Shown here: piece by piece, positions 42,771 to 55,639 of the stretch
Layout: each line of letters starts with the position of its first letter
How positions within the stretch are numbered: the first letter of the stretch is position 1
Assembly: GCA_034190875.2 (NCBI GenBank)
Contig: CM067354.1
Coordinates: 3,288,385 to 3,352,384, forward strand
Direction of reading: 5' to 3'
DNA from: Urechis unicinctus
Taxonomy: Eukaryota; Annelida; Polychaeta; Xenopneusta; Urechidae
Length of the DNA stretch: 64,000 nt
Position numbers and translations under genes: made by a program
The notes under the pieces: generated by a model
What the model saw: only the letters and a program-made list of their open reading frames with translations
Database searches by the model: none
What the model was told of the DNA's origin: nothing

Positions 42771-44123
42771 AATATTCCTATACAGGGCTATATAGTGACC
42801 ATGGTTTGCAGTATTATAATTTTTTGCTGAACGGATAACTCAAATATAGGAATAGCTGGATAGCTGTATCAATGATACGTAATCCAAGTTGTTTCCAATG
42901 GATTTTTCTTACATTCCGGCATATTGCGTAACAATGTTTATCAGTAGCTACATACCTTGGTGATGCAGAGACGTATTACATGTTTAATGCACAACAAGTA
43001 TTAGTCCGATGTCTGAATCAGTGCTAGAAACATCTCACGCTGAGACGCCCTTTCTATATTTTCATTGTGATAGTTAGTGTTGTACGTACCGTCGTAGCCC
43101 GAAAGCAGACCATCACACTAATGGGAAGACCAATGAACTCCTTTGATCAAATCTACGGGTATCAGATGAAGCCAATCTTGGACACGTGTTAGGGCAGTCT
43201 CCTGGCATGTCACATGATGAGAGACGCTATCTATGTATATTGATTTTTATTTAGTTAATGTTGTACGGAGGAGCGTCTTCGTCTTCATCTGTTCATCACT
43301 GTGGTACAACGTATTCGGTTACGCATTAGTATTGTCAATACTTAATGTGTGATTAATGTTGCGGTATTTTTATGATCGAACTATCATCGGCTTTACTTTG
43401 ACATTATAGATGCGTAATGCTTTAAAATTTGACTTATTAGCTGTGCCCATCATATGAGTTACATTGTTTCCCATAATTCGCCGGTGTGCGATACATAATG
43501 GTGAAGACTAAGCCGCCTTCCTCAACCGCCATATAACACATGCTATTTAAACCAACCAACAGGTTGATGAGGCATATATACAATGTTTCTAAACTATTAC
43601 TACACTGCCAAAGAAAAGGCATATCTGTGTAGAATATTTACACTGATAGGCTCTGCGCGAGGTTGCTCATGTTCGATATCGCTTGCAACTATTGATCCAT
43701 ATGTTGTTACAGCATGGCATCTTGCATTTTTTGTGAGAGACAAATGAGGTGCAGCAAATCGTGCGGCTATCTATGCAGCACGTTATGCGCGATATATTTA
43801 TATGTAGCCTCTTCCAAGTGCTCTCAGTATATAACATTCTGCTAAATGCGATGAAAGATCCACAGGCGAGTAATATTCATCGCCTGTCCTGTTTCAGAAT
43901 GCCTCGATAATAATCCGCTGAATGGATTTCTTTTTTCAGATGCACAATGCTTGACACAAATGAAATTTATGCCTTCATTTTGAGACTCTTGGCTTCAGAA
44001 AGCAATCGAATGGTAACGTCCTTGGCAATCAAACCATGGCTTGGAATAATAGTTGATCATAATTCGGGAAAAATGTTCAATTTAACCAAATATCTCTCCA
44101 CTACAAATATATGCTAGTCAGTT
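42771..44123. other. Intergenic, nothing recognised
   Basis: AT-rich sequence, short ORFs without motifs, no tandem or inverted structure noted. Confidence 0.5.
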
Positions 44124-44197
44124 GCGCTGATATCTTTACAGAGACATATGACATGGTTCCGCGCTATATCTTTACAGAGACATATAATGATTGCACA
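44124..44197 (+). repeat. Two-copy 37-bp tandem repeat
   Basis: Two copies of a 37-bp unit around ATATCTTTACAGAGACATAT begin at 44124 and 44161, with scattered differences. Confidence 0.8.
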
Positions 44198-47100
44198 AAA
44201 ATTAAAAACCTAGCATGTCAGATGTGGTATATCTTCGATAATTGGTAGAAGTTTTAAGCTTAAATCCGAAGAAGCATCTCAATAGATTGCAATAGGATGT
44301 TAGGTGATACCAATGTTAGTTAAAATTTTGCTTTATATCGCTGTCGCAGTCATTTACATGGCTTCGCAAAAGCCTCAAAGGGCTTCCGACTCGTTCATCA
44401 TAACACAATCAAATGTGCCACTGTCGCAGAGGGTTCTCCACCAATCTTTAAAGAAACTTGGGTGAGTTGGTGTAAAGGTTTGGTTTAAAATAAGACTAGA
44501 TAGCTATTACTGACTTGGCCTAAAAGGCATAACCTTGACCAGCCAAGGGCAATAGATTTATTTATTATTGCTTGCCGTAATACATCAACACATTTATGTG
44601 AGAGACCTTTTTAAAAGGCTGAAAACTTAATTTCAAGAAGTAGAACATTGAAACATAGAGCATACATAGAGACCGCAGTGCCCTATAAATAATCATCGTT
44701 TGGTTGGCTGTGTGTAAAACATGCTAGAGTTAAACCCAAGCGCTTATAACTTTAGATGGGTCATTTTAAGTGGCTTTGTGGTGATCGCTCCCTTAAGTAT
44801 AGTACACAACCAGCATTAGGTGGCGCTACCATGAAAAACCAAAGCAAATAAGAATGCTGGGCGGATGTCACTGCGATGGTTGAAAGCGGGACCGCCTTAT
44901 ATTGTCATGCCACAATAGACAATAACAAGTATAGTGTTTAATAAATGCAACCTTTATATGCTGCCCGGTCTGGGGTAGACCCAGCGAGAACGCCTCTCAC
45001 ATTGTCTGCGCCGTTTAACATACTCGATCTTTCATCAAATAGTTTTAAAGCTCCCCGAAAGGGTTCAGTCTGTCAAGCTGCCCGGGAATTATGAAATCAT
45101 ACGAAGTTACATGAAATAGACAACCGTAAGGCGACGCTAAATCAAAAACAGCACATGGGATCCAACGTCAGGAGGCTCGGCGTCTGTTAAAGATATGAGG
45201 TCATCTGATGTGTGCAGGCGACCATGCGTCCGAATGGATGAGATAATTCTACGTGGTTTTAAGAGATAAAAGAAACATGCCATCCATATTTGTTTTATAC
45301 AAAGGGCGTTTTCTTGAAAATATGGGAAAGGGTGAACATGGTATAGAAAATAATGAATTGCGAATATTTGGTTATGAATCGCCTGATTGTACTCCACGTA
45401 ATCAATAAATGATACGGCTACTGATGGAACAGACACATGGCTATACTTGGCAGTTGATACGGGTCATCGAGCAATCTGTTATATGATAAATCTAACAACT
45501 GTATGGGGATATGCGTGCAGTAGTTATTACTGTCTCTGTGTGATATCCATTTGTTGAGGGCGTTTAGGTATATAATGCTAACGACATTTTAATAGTTTTC
45601 AGTAGCAGCAAACGCCCATGTTAATTAGCGAAGTTAGATTAAAAGGAATTGCAAATCTTCATCCGTCTTATCGACGTACCACTTTGTAAGTGACATCCTA
45701 TAATCGACTTTAGGGGAGCACATTTACTAATGTCAGTGTTTGGCTCATTTGCGACCATAATCTAAAAACTATGGAGTAAACATAGAGTACAACGAACAGA
45801 ATCAACCAACGTAATGAGCTGGTAGATCAAAGGTAGCACCACCGAACTAACTCAACCGAAGGATGAACGCTTTATTAAATTTTCAGAATCGAGATGATCT
45901 CTTTAACGTGATGCATTCGAAAATTTGTGATGGGTGGATTTCACCCCTGAAGTGTCATGGCTTTATAATGAAGGAAGCACAACCCCAGGCATTTAGATAT
46001 AAGTCCAACACGATGCACCAGCACTGACGGCAGCCTTGACATGATCGACATGAGGTTCAAACCGCTTCAGCTTCGACAGCTCAGTTGCTGCTATGTATGA
46101 GAATGTATAATGACTAGCTGCAATCAGATACATTAACCCGCCAGGTTTCAATCAAATGTAGCACATACATGTTATCACCAGATGGCTGCTGGAATGAATG
46201 TTATGAACAAATACAGTGTGTTGCTATTTCATAGCGTCTGCAATCGCTGTTCTGCAATTATAATTCTGACTGCCCTCAGGCAGGTCATGATAAATAATCG
46301 TCTATCGTCAGACCGCACGTCGCCTATGTGTGATCGTTAATTGAAGTACACTTGCATCACGTATATTCTATCAGCCTTAATCCCTGAAGCAGTGAGCATA
46401 ATGTTGGAGCAAAACGCGGCATCATAGTAAACTTCACGATTAAAAAATATTTCGATCGATTCCCTACTAAGTTTGGTAATGATAGCCAAAATCTAATCGG
46501 TGACCTCAGCTATATTTATGGCCTTTCTAAAGTTCGATTTCTTATTTTGTGACGGTAGATGAATTTAAACTCACATATAGCACACAGTAGACTCTAGAAC
46601 AGTTTGGGCGATAATACAAACAAATTGTAGCTATTGCGTAGTTACTAGATCAGTTTGCTATTCATTTGCTAGGAGGCTGTTTTCAGTGCGCCCTAATCGA
46701 TTAATTATCAATTATTTGGTGTAAGGATTATAAACGAGTCATGGTAGCAAGAACACAAAAATTAAAGCTAAAAAAAAATGATTCCAAGGTAGTGTTTGAC
46801 ATATTTGCTAACAGTGAATGGACAGCCCAAAGAAATATGATGCATCGCGCTTTTTTGTGATTGACTGCATCTCTTATGCTTGGTAATGTAGTGGGGTAAT
46901 TCTTCAATAACATGACATGATAATGTGCACTTAGCATTCCCACCACCATTGTCTGTGATACGAACTGACAGCAAGATAAGCCACGACGCTTGTGACGAAC
47001 GCAACATATGCTGTCTGGTCATGTAGCGTAGCTGAAGGGAATCGTTGTTGCTGCGCACAGAAATACAACCTTGTCATACATTGTCGGGGCAACACGACTA

Positions 47101-48139
47101 CGGTTAAAAAAAGAAACACGACCTTTGTTAGCGGGCGCAAAAGATGTATGACCTTATGATTTAATAAATTGTTGCTCGACTCTGCAAAACACTCATCCAT
47201 TAATTTCGTATCAGAAAGTTTTCTAGAATGAATCGTTACGGGCAACGCAATCGAGCTAATGCATTTGATATGTTTATAGCGGGTAAGCTCTTTTGGGCGT
47301 TAAGAAAAAAAGTTAGCGTAAAAGCGTCAATAGCAATCTGTTTGAAACATTGCAATACATCATCGGATTATCGATTGACAGTTCCACCACATGACAAATG
47401 TATTAACTATAGAGAGTATAAAAATCGCCAGGTAGCCCATGAGTCTTTGTTTCAATGGATTTAATACTGCTAAGAGAGGATTTACTGGCGTTAAGGCAAT
47501 TTTTGTTTTAGACGAACTTTGTCTCACATTATATTCATATCCCTGTATTCTATCCTGCCATATAATACGAGTTAGCTCCGCCTCCATGCTCTCCATGGTT
47601 ACTATACATGGTTATAATCCGGTCTGAACAATCTTTTTTTTCGATTGAAACGGCATGATTCGGGAATAATATTTGACAATAAAAGAATGTTTGTTGGTTA
47701 AGAGAAATATTCTCTGCAGGAACAAGCACATCTTCAATTCAGTTTGCTACGTTATTAATTACCATCACAACAAAAGCAATTACCGAGCTGAAGGGGATTT
47801 TGTAGTGGTCTGCTCGAAATCTACAGTGAGTTTCTTTTTTTTTTAAATTTGCTTTAATATTAAACAAACTCATAACCTTCTGTCGTCAAATCTTCTATCT
47901 TCTCACCAAGCGCATTGTATTATATTGGGATAGTCTGAGATACAGGGCAATAGTTAGTTGGTCATTGACCTGACATATATTGAAATAAAAGATGGGTTGT
48001 TATTGCAAGCAATTACCAATCAAGATCATTTGAGAATGCTTAACTGTGTGAATGTTTGATTTCAATTTGGACACCCTTTTGAATCATACGTTTGGAATAC
48101 ATTATGGCTCGGTAATCTACTTTTCAGCTGATTACCAAA
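44198..48139. other. Intergenic; one short dispersed repeat at about 45640-45750
   Basis: No gene is supportable across this stretch. At 45640-45750 the phrase AGGAATTGCAAATCTTC and the following CATCCGTCTTATCGA recur at 48143-48250 in the same orientation, with weaker similarity to ACTAATG. Other ORFs here overlap on several frames and look like chance. Confidence 0.45.
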
Positions 48140-48250
48140 ACGAGGCTAACAGGAATTGCAAACTCCATCCGTCTTATCGAAGCACCATTCGTTGACAATC
48201 AAAATTTGCTTATCAGAGAAGCACAGTTACTAATGGAGCTGGAACATTGC
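48140..48250 (+). repeat. Second copy of the short dispersed repeat
   Basis: Matches 45640-45750 (AGGAATTGCAAAC, CATCCGTCTTATCGA, GCACCATT, AGTTACTAATG). It is about 110 bp, direct, 2.5 kb apart and of unknown origin. Confidence 0.55.
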
Positions 48251-48334
48251 AGTGTAAGGCTCTTTGGTTCTATACCAAAACAGGTCTGCCCTGATAACTC
48301 GCGACGTGATTAATCGCGATTCTGTACAACTCGC

Positions 48335-48400
48335 CAGGGGCGTAGCTTCCAATAGGCCGTGTAGGCCGTGGCCTACACATTGCCCCAGAAAGTCGAAAAA
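48335..48400 (+). mobile_element. hAT-like transposon terminus, solo or truncated
   Basis: CAGGGGCGTAGC followed by a GGCCGTGTAGGCC-type repeat and a pyrimidine-purine biased stretch resembles the terminal inverted repeat of hAT-superfamily elements, which commonly start CAGGGGCG. The expected partner ending GCTACGCCCCTG was not found downstream, so at most one end or a truncated copy is here. Confidence 0.35.
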
Positions 48401-48595
48401 GTAAAAATGCCCGGAGTGGGGAGGGATGTAGGGTAATGGAACACCAGAAACGAGATTTGCCAAGAACAGACAATGATTGATTTGTCGGAATCTTCACTTA
48501 TAGAATGGTTTATAGTCTTTAAACCCCAAAGAAAAAGTCTGATCTTACCACCCAACCCCCCTCCCCCATGAAAGACGATACGCGTGAATTACTTG

Positions 48596-48624
48596 TGACG
48601 TCACGTTATCAACATGTGACGTCA
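48596..48624. promoter_or_regulatory. Pair of CRE palindromes
   Basis: Two perfect TGACGTCA sites at 48596-48603 and 48617-48624, spaced 21 bp apart. They follow a C-rich run and precede no recognisable gene. CRE sites also mark the ballast and THAP genes, so this may be a promoter remnant of a related element. Confidence 0.35.
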
Positions 48625-48969
48625 CTTTCCCAACCTCAGCATCTGAATAACTCTTGTTTTTATATCAAAATGCATCATTTCGATACGTTTGTATTTAGTG
48701 TATTAAAAAGTTTCTACCATGAGATACTTAGGTCAGGTGGAAATATCCGTCACTGCGGGTAACTGTTTTGATGGGAACGAGGCTCTAGCTGCATTTGTCG
48801 AGGTCCTTCGGCATGACAGCGTGTCACGGATCACCAATAAAACTCAGCATCAATCATCCACAAAACTAACATAAAAGTTTAAACTGACATTTTTACAACT
48901 GACAGCAATAAGGGCTTAATGTACAACTCAAAGAAAACGATGAATCATTAATTATTGTGATTGGCGGGC

Positions 48970-48972
<3 letters not shown>

Positions 48973-49048
<76 letters not shown>

Positions 49049-49799
49049 TGTTTATATATATATATATTTAATATGTGTATCTATCTATATTTATATATCT
49101 ATATAATATATATACCTATATCTTTAATCTTTATATATATATATATTTAACATTTATATATCTATAGATCTCTATATCTATCTCTCTATATATATATCCT
49201 ATATATCTATCATATAAATCTATATCTCTCTATATAAAGATCTCTCTATATATATCTATCTCTCTCTATATCTATTTCTACATAGAAGCAAATCTATATC
49301 TATATATATATAAACATATATATATCATATATATACATATCTAAATATCTATCTATATCATATATATATATAGTATATATATATATATATATATGGATTA
49401 TATATATACATAATATATATATCCCTATATAGATATATCTATATATATCTCCTCCCCACTATACATATAACATATATCTATCTAATATATATATAATATA
49501 TATATGTATATATAAATATATATGTCTATATAGGGATAAATATAAAACATATATCTATGATTACGTATATCTACATAATATATATATTTATATATAGATA
49601 CATATATATATACATATATATGTATATAAATATATGCTGATATCAATCTGTATATATATATATATATATATACATACATTTTATATTTATATAGGGTATA
49701 TATAGGTATATATATGTATATATATAATATACATATATATATATTTTATATTTATATACATATATATATATATAGATATATATACATATATATATATAG

Positions 49800-49834
<35 letters not shown>

Positions 49835-49921
49835 ATAATATATATATGGCGACGATAATATATATCGTTAATATATATAATGTCTGATATATATATTCAT
49901 TATATATATTTATATATATAT
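48973..49921. repeat. Large complex (TA)n island
   Basis: About 950 bp, starting with pure TA and then breaking into TATC, TATA and CTCTC variants. Near its right edge (49846-49883) it contains ATGGCGACGATAATATATA, a TA-invaded copy of the unique flank at 49955-49992 (ATGGCGACGATAATGATTCG). ORFs here are artefacts. Confidence 0.93.
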
Positions 49922-49989
49922 ACAATCACACATTCCAGACTAACAATGACTGAGATGGCGACGATAATGATTCGTTAATATTTAATGTG

Positions 49990-52196
49990 ATTTAATGCGT
50001 ACAATTGATTCAATGGAGAGTACAATAAGAAATAAGGGCAGTCATCTATTATACCATGCAAGCGTATTATACCATGCAAGCGAAACTGTGAAGAATTAAG
50101 CGCCAAACCAATGAACTGCAGTGTGATAATTATAAAAAAATCATCAAACAGATGAAATAGAAATTGCTTTCTTACAGAAGAGATGTTCATTGAACAGAAA
50201 AATGCTCTTCAATTAAACCTTCGTCTGTAATACGAATATAACATCCTAAATAGCTGTTGTACAACAGATTTTACTCAATGCATGCACACCGCGGCCGACA
50301 GCATGGCATCGACGTTGATCTGACTAGCTTTTCAGTGGGATATTATGACCAAATTACTAATGCAATGTCTACCTTGCAATGCAGTGTCCGTACTAGACCA
50401 CATTCATTTTACAGAAGATCTGTACAATTATTTATACCGTCTCCAAGGCGCTGTTGATCTAATGCAAAGTATCTATGAATATATTACAACGACAGCACAA
50501 TGGAATTCACTTCGCACTTATGTGTTACGGATAAAATAATAGTTGATGTGATCTATTATTGCACGACGCCAGCACAATGTTATATGATGATAATTGTGTT
50601 AGCAGGCCAATACCTACGGCATCAATTTCAGCTGAATATAACCTAAAAAGGGAACAATCTGATAGGTCATATTTATGTATCCCTTCGTATTAATCCTTTC
50701 AAGCATTTGATGCGGACAGCTGTCATATCCACACGCTTGGATGATAAATTATTGTAATCATTTATGAATCAGCAATGCATTTATTTGGAATCAAGGTTTG
50801 TTTGCGTTATTTTAGACTTTATTAAAGACTGACTCATATGTAAAGCTGAAGCGTCACAAGCACGACCTACACTAGCAAACTCCACCACCTGAACCTAGAA
50901 CCTTACATTTCACTGACAACAAATCGATCCATCAACACATATCAAATGAATCGCATGGTATCTTCCAATCTTGCAGCAGCAGATGTACCATCATTTGATT
51001 GTAATTTACCTTTATCTGAAATACTTAACTGCGTCTGTTTTTGTTTGGCTTATTGACTCCATACATGTTCTTATCGATTGCCATAAAGTCTTCCGTGTTA
51101 AGAAGACGGACATTGCCTGTCGTAATTCAAATCGATATTATGTGTCGCAAATATTAAACAAGAAATCATCGACCATTATCGGACATACACCTCAGTATTT
51201 TACCACTAAAAATACAAGTACATACGCGTAATGACTCTTTGATGTGAGCACATATAGCGCGTATTTTACAGGTAACAAAAACGAATGTTCAGAAATACCA
51301 GGCGAATGAAAGTGGTGAAAGGGGATGGGCCGATGTATGATAAGGGAGAATTTGCACCGACCAAGCTCACAACTACCGCCGTAATGTAATATGTATGCTA
51401 GCGTTCAACAGTGACATAATTTCATAGCATCATGACTTCATGTATGCCATCCACCAAGCTCTTGTATCACGCTGTATCTATCCCTCTTAGATGATATATT
51501 GATCACTGAACTATGTGCTTCAAGTCTGAGCCCAGTGAAATCGAGGCTGAATGCCAAGAGCTGTACCATCTTGTGAAATTCTGCCCACTCGACATCTGTA
51601 TATTATATGGCAATGTTCATAATTTGTGTCCTATAATCATATGCAAAATAAGGGAGTGAACATTCCAAGGTCCACACCATGCATTGTAATACTTTTATTC
51701 ATGTCAATTTTTAGATAAATTGAATTCTATCTGCATTCAAACGTTCACATTATTGTGTGATAGATTTCGTCTCGTTGTACCCTTTATAGTCGTTTCAGCA
51801 CCTCACTCCAAATAGGAGAGGGCATATGATGCAAATACATTAGCTCAGATGAGCCTTTGATTGAATCTTTCAGCACTCAAAGATTTCAGACGATGTAATA
51901 AGAGAGAAGTCGTGAATCATATTTCCTAATTTAATGTGATGAGCTTATTTAGCTGGCCGGACTTTCAGACGTTATTTAATTTGTAATCAGTCAGTGTGAT
52001 TTGAAAAATGTCGTTACATAACAGGTACAAGAAATAATAGGTCTCTGATTTGAGATATGATTTCGTTGCACAATTCTTTTTGTGATAGCAAACATTTTAA
52101 TTAACTGTCATGTCTCTTACCTTCCTATTCTCCAATACTATGAATATAAATCAACTAAGAACTGAAACTTTGGCAAACTCTTATGTATCTGACGAC
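49990..52196. other. Intergenic; one perfect 18-bp tandem pair
   Basis: At 50047-50082 the 18-mer TATTATACCATGCAAGCG occurs twice in perfect tandem. Otherwise AT-rich sequence with no gene, RNA or element recognised. Confidence 0.5.
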
Positions 52197-52425
52197 TTAA
52201 AGATGCATTTTTTCAAAAAAATGACATGCTGTTTTTTTGCTCCATTTAATAGAACAACTCTTTTGGAACCCATATAAACCATTTTGCGGACTAGTTCAAC
52301 GCTATATCGTCGATTACACCGTATCGAAATCTGTCGGCCACACCCATGTTTACAAACATGAGCACATGTCGATGGGAAAATGACGCATGCGTATTGAAGG
52401 GTCATTTGTTGACAACACATAGTCG

Positions 52426-52433
52426 TGACGTCA
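52426..52433 (+). promoter_or_regulatory. CRE palindrome upstream of the second ballast gene
   Basis: TGACGTCA in the context CGTGACGTCACGCGC, with an NRF1-like GACGCATGCGT 43 bp upstream. An ATG followed directly by a GTGAGT splice donor lies at 52479, so this looks like a housekeeping-style promoter and first exon. Confidence 0.45.
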
Positions 52434-52478
52434 CGCGCAGCGCAGATTCGACAGAAGGTTGAAACGCATGCAGCCGAA

Positions 52479-54277
52479 ATGGTGAGTGTTTTGATTCCTA
52501 CATTTCTCTTCTTTGTTCTTCTTTGATTGGAGTTTTCGAATGTTATATATAAAAAAGAACCCGCCTCAATAAAGTGGACACTATCGGTACAATAGATTAC
52601 CATAAATTTAACAACAGATAGCGTTACACCTGCGAACGAACCATGAGGTAGCCCTTAGGCTTAGACTTAGTATATTATATTTATACTGAGGCTGCGCATG
52701 TTCAAGCGTAATAAAAACGATATTCTTGACTAGTCTTTTACGTTTTGAGTGTAAAGCCATGACACTTGTTCGAAGTTTGATTATTTCATATGCAATTATC
52801 GGTGCTTTTTCATCGCAAACTATTAGAATATCCCTGAATGAACTCATAAATTGTATTATAAATCAAGGGACTGGGGTCTCCCTCAGGACGTCTACCTTAT
52901 CTGGTTATAGTGAACTGAAACAGGGATTTGAATTGGCTGGCCAGTCGCTATCTTCTATGCATACATAAACCCTACAGAGAAGATAACGGCCAGCCAATGC
53001 AAATCCCTGTGTACTGAAACGTCCACGCTAGGAGTTTGGGGTGGTATGTATCATCGTATGGGTTTGGCTGACTTTTGCAGGCTTTTGGCTCAAACACTGT
53101 AACATTATTGATTGAATTATTCTTGTCATGTTCATTCATTGATTAAATTGAACCAACCCACTTTCAAATTTAAAGGAAATCAAAACGCCAAGGAGGGGAT
53201 CACGTACAAGAAGAGGCAGTGGAAGGGGTCATTGTACAGATTCTGACGTGTGTGGAACCGAGGTTGGTTCCTTTTTTATTTGATTCTTATCAAGGGTATT
53301 TTATTGAACTCAATACACCCATTATGACTGGGAAGGATGTGTTTAATGATTTGAAATTGTTCACCATGACACAGGTGTCCAAGTTGGTGGAGGTTGCAGA
53401 CAAGCCTGAAGGGGTGGCAGAGGAGCGCCACCTTCTTCAAACAAGGTACTTTTGGGCCTGCCTTACCTAATTGAATCACTTAGTCTGTAATAGGTCCAAT
53501 GTTGAACTATCGAACCATAAATTTCCATTGGTTCTCATTTGTTTGTAGACCTCGACAGGCCGAAAGCGAGTCAATCATGTTCGCAGAGGCTACCTTTGCA
53601 ACACACCAATAACTAACCAGACCCTACAGCAGAGTAGAGTGACTGCTAAATCTTTAGAGCTGTCACAGAAGGAGAAATTGAAGGTATTGTACAACTCAAC
53701 ATTTAGCACTCTTCAGCTGCTCCAAAAACCTTCATGAAATTTTTGTCACAGAGAGAGATTTGTATTGGAGATATTCAATCCATCAAAATGAAGACTTTTG
53801 ATTACTCATATTTTCAGAATTTAGTGCGGTGGCTGGATTTGGATGGGGTGGGTCAGTTGCTGGTTAGAAAGACAGCCACAGTTTGCGCTTACAATCACCC
53901 TACAACCCACACCGCCGAAAGAAGGGATTCCACCCTCCATCAACTACCACTTCCCCAGACTGTTGCATCTGCCTTCACTGTAGGGAAATGCCTCCCCCTG
54001 TGGAGCGGCAATGTTGCACTAACAGCCCAGACTTCTGCACATATGCACTACCTCAGATGGAAGGAGTTGTGCTTGACCTGATGGTCATTGAGGTTATTAA
54101 CAGGTACCGGGTGGACTTGCTATGGGATGCGGTTGTCGAGGACCAAAAAAATGATGCTTAGACACCACGCCTATCAGCAATTGGTTCTGTGGATTCATGT
54201 ATTTTGGAGGAGTGCAACAGGAGGGTAACTCTAGTTGTGTAAGGGAGATCAGAGACCTCTTCCTTAACAAGTATTGA
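52479..54277 (+). pseudogene. P2X7-type 'ballast' zinc-domain gene, second locus, frameshifted
   Basis: The domain lies at about 53950-54277. It reads PDCCICLHCREMPPPVE then RQCCTN, followed by VVLDLMV, and, after a one-base shift at an A7 run (54147-54153), LRHHAYQQLVLWI. Two further shifts give RVTL and SSCVREIRDLF. These are the CxCxxCxxMP, CC, AYRQF and PSCVV..IR..FP signatures of the family. Unlike the first locus, the Cys-rich and AYRQF parts are not split by an intron. Candidate upstream exons are the ATG at 52479 with its GTGAGT donor, 53176-53262 (basic, TPRRGSRTRRGSGRG), 53375-53445 and 53549-53683 (fully open, RKRVNHVRRGYLCN), but their phases do not all agree. At least three frame breaks in the domain mean this copy is inactive unless the sequence has errors. 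Confidence 0.7.
52921..53009. repeat. Palindromic hairpin in the ballast gene intron
   Basis: CAGGGATTTGAATTGGCTGG at 52921 pairs with CCAGCCAATGCAAATCCCTG ending at 53009, and the arms continue inwards to TATCTTCT/AGAAGATA. The loop is about 21 nt. It may be a small MITE nested in the transposon or a structural RNA hairpin. Confidence 0.7.
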
Positions 54278-54768
54278 CAGTATAGAGGCTTAATACAAAA
54301 TAGGTTTTGGTTATATACTAAGTCTAAATTTTTTAATTTTAATCCAGAAATATCACATTGTTCTGATTGGTATTTTTGTGTGGATTATAAATTGCTTAGT
54401 CTTACAAAACGTGGTATTATTTGTTCTGAACATTTTTACTTCAACAATCTGATAACTTATTGTCTATTTGTTTTATGGAATGAGCATTCATATAATAGTA
54501 AATTTTTCGTCTCTCAAACACAGAAGAAAAGAATTATGCACACATTATTTTGTCAATTAGTCATGACACTTATCTTCAGATTTGACTTTTTATGTTCATA
54601 ATTCTAGCCCTGATAAAAAAAGAAGTGACATTAAAATGAGTTCATGTATTATTTATTTGCCAATTACATGTGTTCTTCTATTACAGTTTGGATTTACAGA
54701 CAAAAGAATGTGACTAATAAAATATTTGTACATTTCAACAAAAACAAATTTCCAAATCATATTTTTAA
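54278..54768. other. AT-rich tail between the two converging genes
   Basis: Very AT-rich, with short ORFs and no domain. It separates the last ballast motif from the last exon of the minus-strand gene. In the first locus the equivalent gap is only about 9 bp, so sequence was lost there or gained here. Confidence 0.5.
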
Positions 54769-55639
54769 TCAAAATGAGACTCCTGCAACTGTTTCTTGGG
54801 TAGATGGCCTGGCACAGGAGCAATGTTCAAACTGATTTTGCGGGGTCATCAGCAGAGCGTTGTGGGTGTTGTTGTGATTGCTGTCGCATTGCTTGGGCCT
54901 AAAGATTTCTGTCATCATATCTGGTATATGGGCATAAGTCTTGACCTCTAAACCGAAGACCACGTCTTTGACTGCTTGTTGAAGCGATTGCTGTACCTGT
55001 AACACAACAAATGGCATTATATGGCCAAATAGCTAGAACACATTACATGTGCAGCATCAGTATTTTGTTTTCTGATAGGACATTTAGTCAGTGCGTAGTT
55101 GAGTGGTCATGAGAGGCTTACATTGGCTGACCAACCCTACTTGAGTGCATATGTCCCATCCCTATACCTGTTGTGGTTCATTGTCACAACTTGACTGCAG
55201 GCAAGGTATGATGAACACCTGATCACCAGCCATTGAATTAGCCTTATTAGGGTCAAGAGGATGCAATAATTTCTCTACCTGAAATTTACAAATTAAGTAA
55301 GGTATGTTTGCAACAACAATCTACAAATCTAAATGGTCAATGAACTCACAATAGGCCCTTAGATTTTATTTAATCGGTGACATTTACACAAGTCGATTCA
55401 ATACAGACCGATTCGATAGCAGGGTATTCATCTGTTCATAATACAACGAGATTAATTACATGTCCAGCAAAAACTTTGCAGCTTCTTCGTTGGTCACACT
55501 TCCCTGAATGCGTATCTTAAGACACCCTCGTGTAAGACCGCAGCTGGTCTAGCTCCCGCTTCCTTCTCTTAGTTGTTGAATCTATTAACAGCTTCTTTCT
55601 CCCTCCACCTTTTCTTCGTTTCTTGGTTTGACCGTCCAT
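54769..55639 (-). CDS. Three-exon gene of unknown function, partner of the second ballast gene
   Basis: Predicted exons on the minus strand are 55639-55526 (38 codons), 55278-55168 (37 codons) and 54996-54769 (75 codons plus stop). All three introns/exons are in phase 0 and each exon is fully open, giving about 150 residues. The start is the ATG of MDGQTKKRRKGGGRKK, a strongly basic, nuclear-localisation-like N-terminus. Exon 2 carries KLLHPLDPNKAN, and exon 3 starts VQQSLQQAVKDVV and ends with TPQNQFEHCSCARP. The donor after exon 1 (GTGTCT) is weak. An alternative frame past it reads SVTNEEAAKFLLD, which resembles the N-terminal part of the transposase-like family seen in the first locus. 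I do not recognise the protein. It is probably the second gene, or a remnant of the transposase gene, of the TTAA element. Confidence 0.45.

Noticed and set aside
52181..52603. 140-codon minus-strand ORF
   Set aside because: It covers the element's terminus, CRE promoter and first exon of the plus-strand gene, and has no domain motif; probably a chance ORF in GC-richer promoter sequence.
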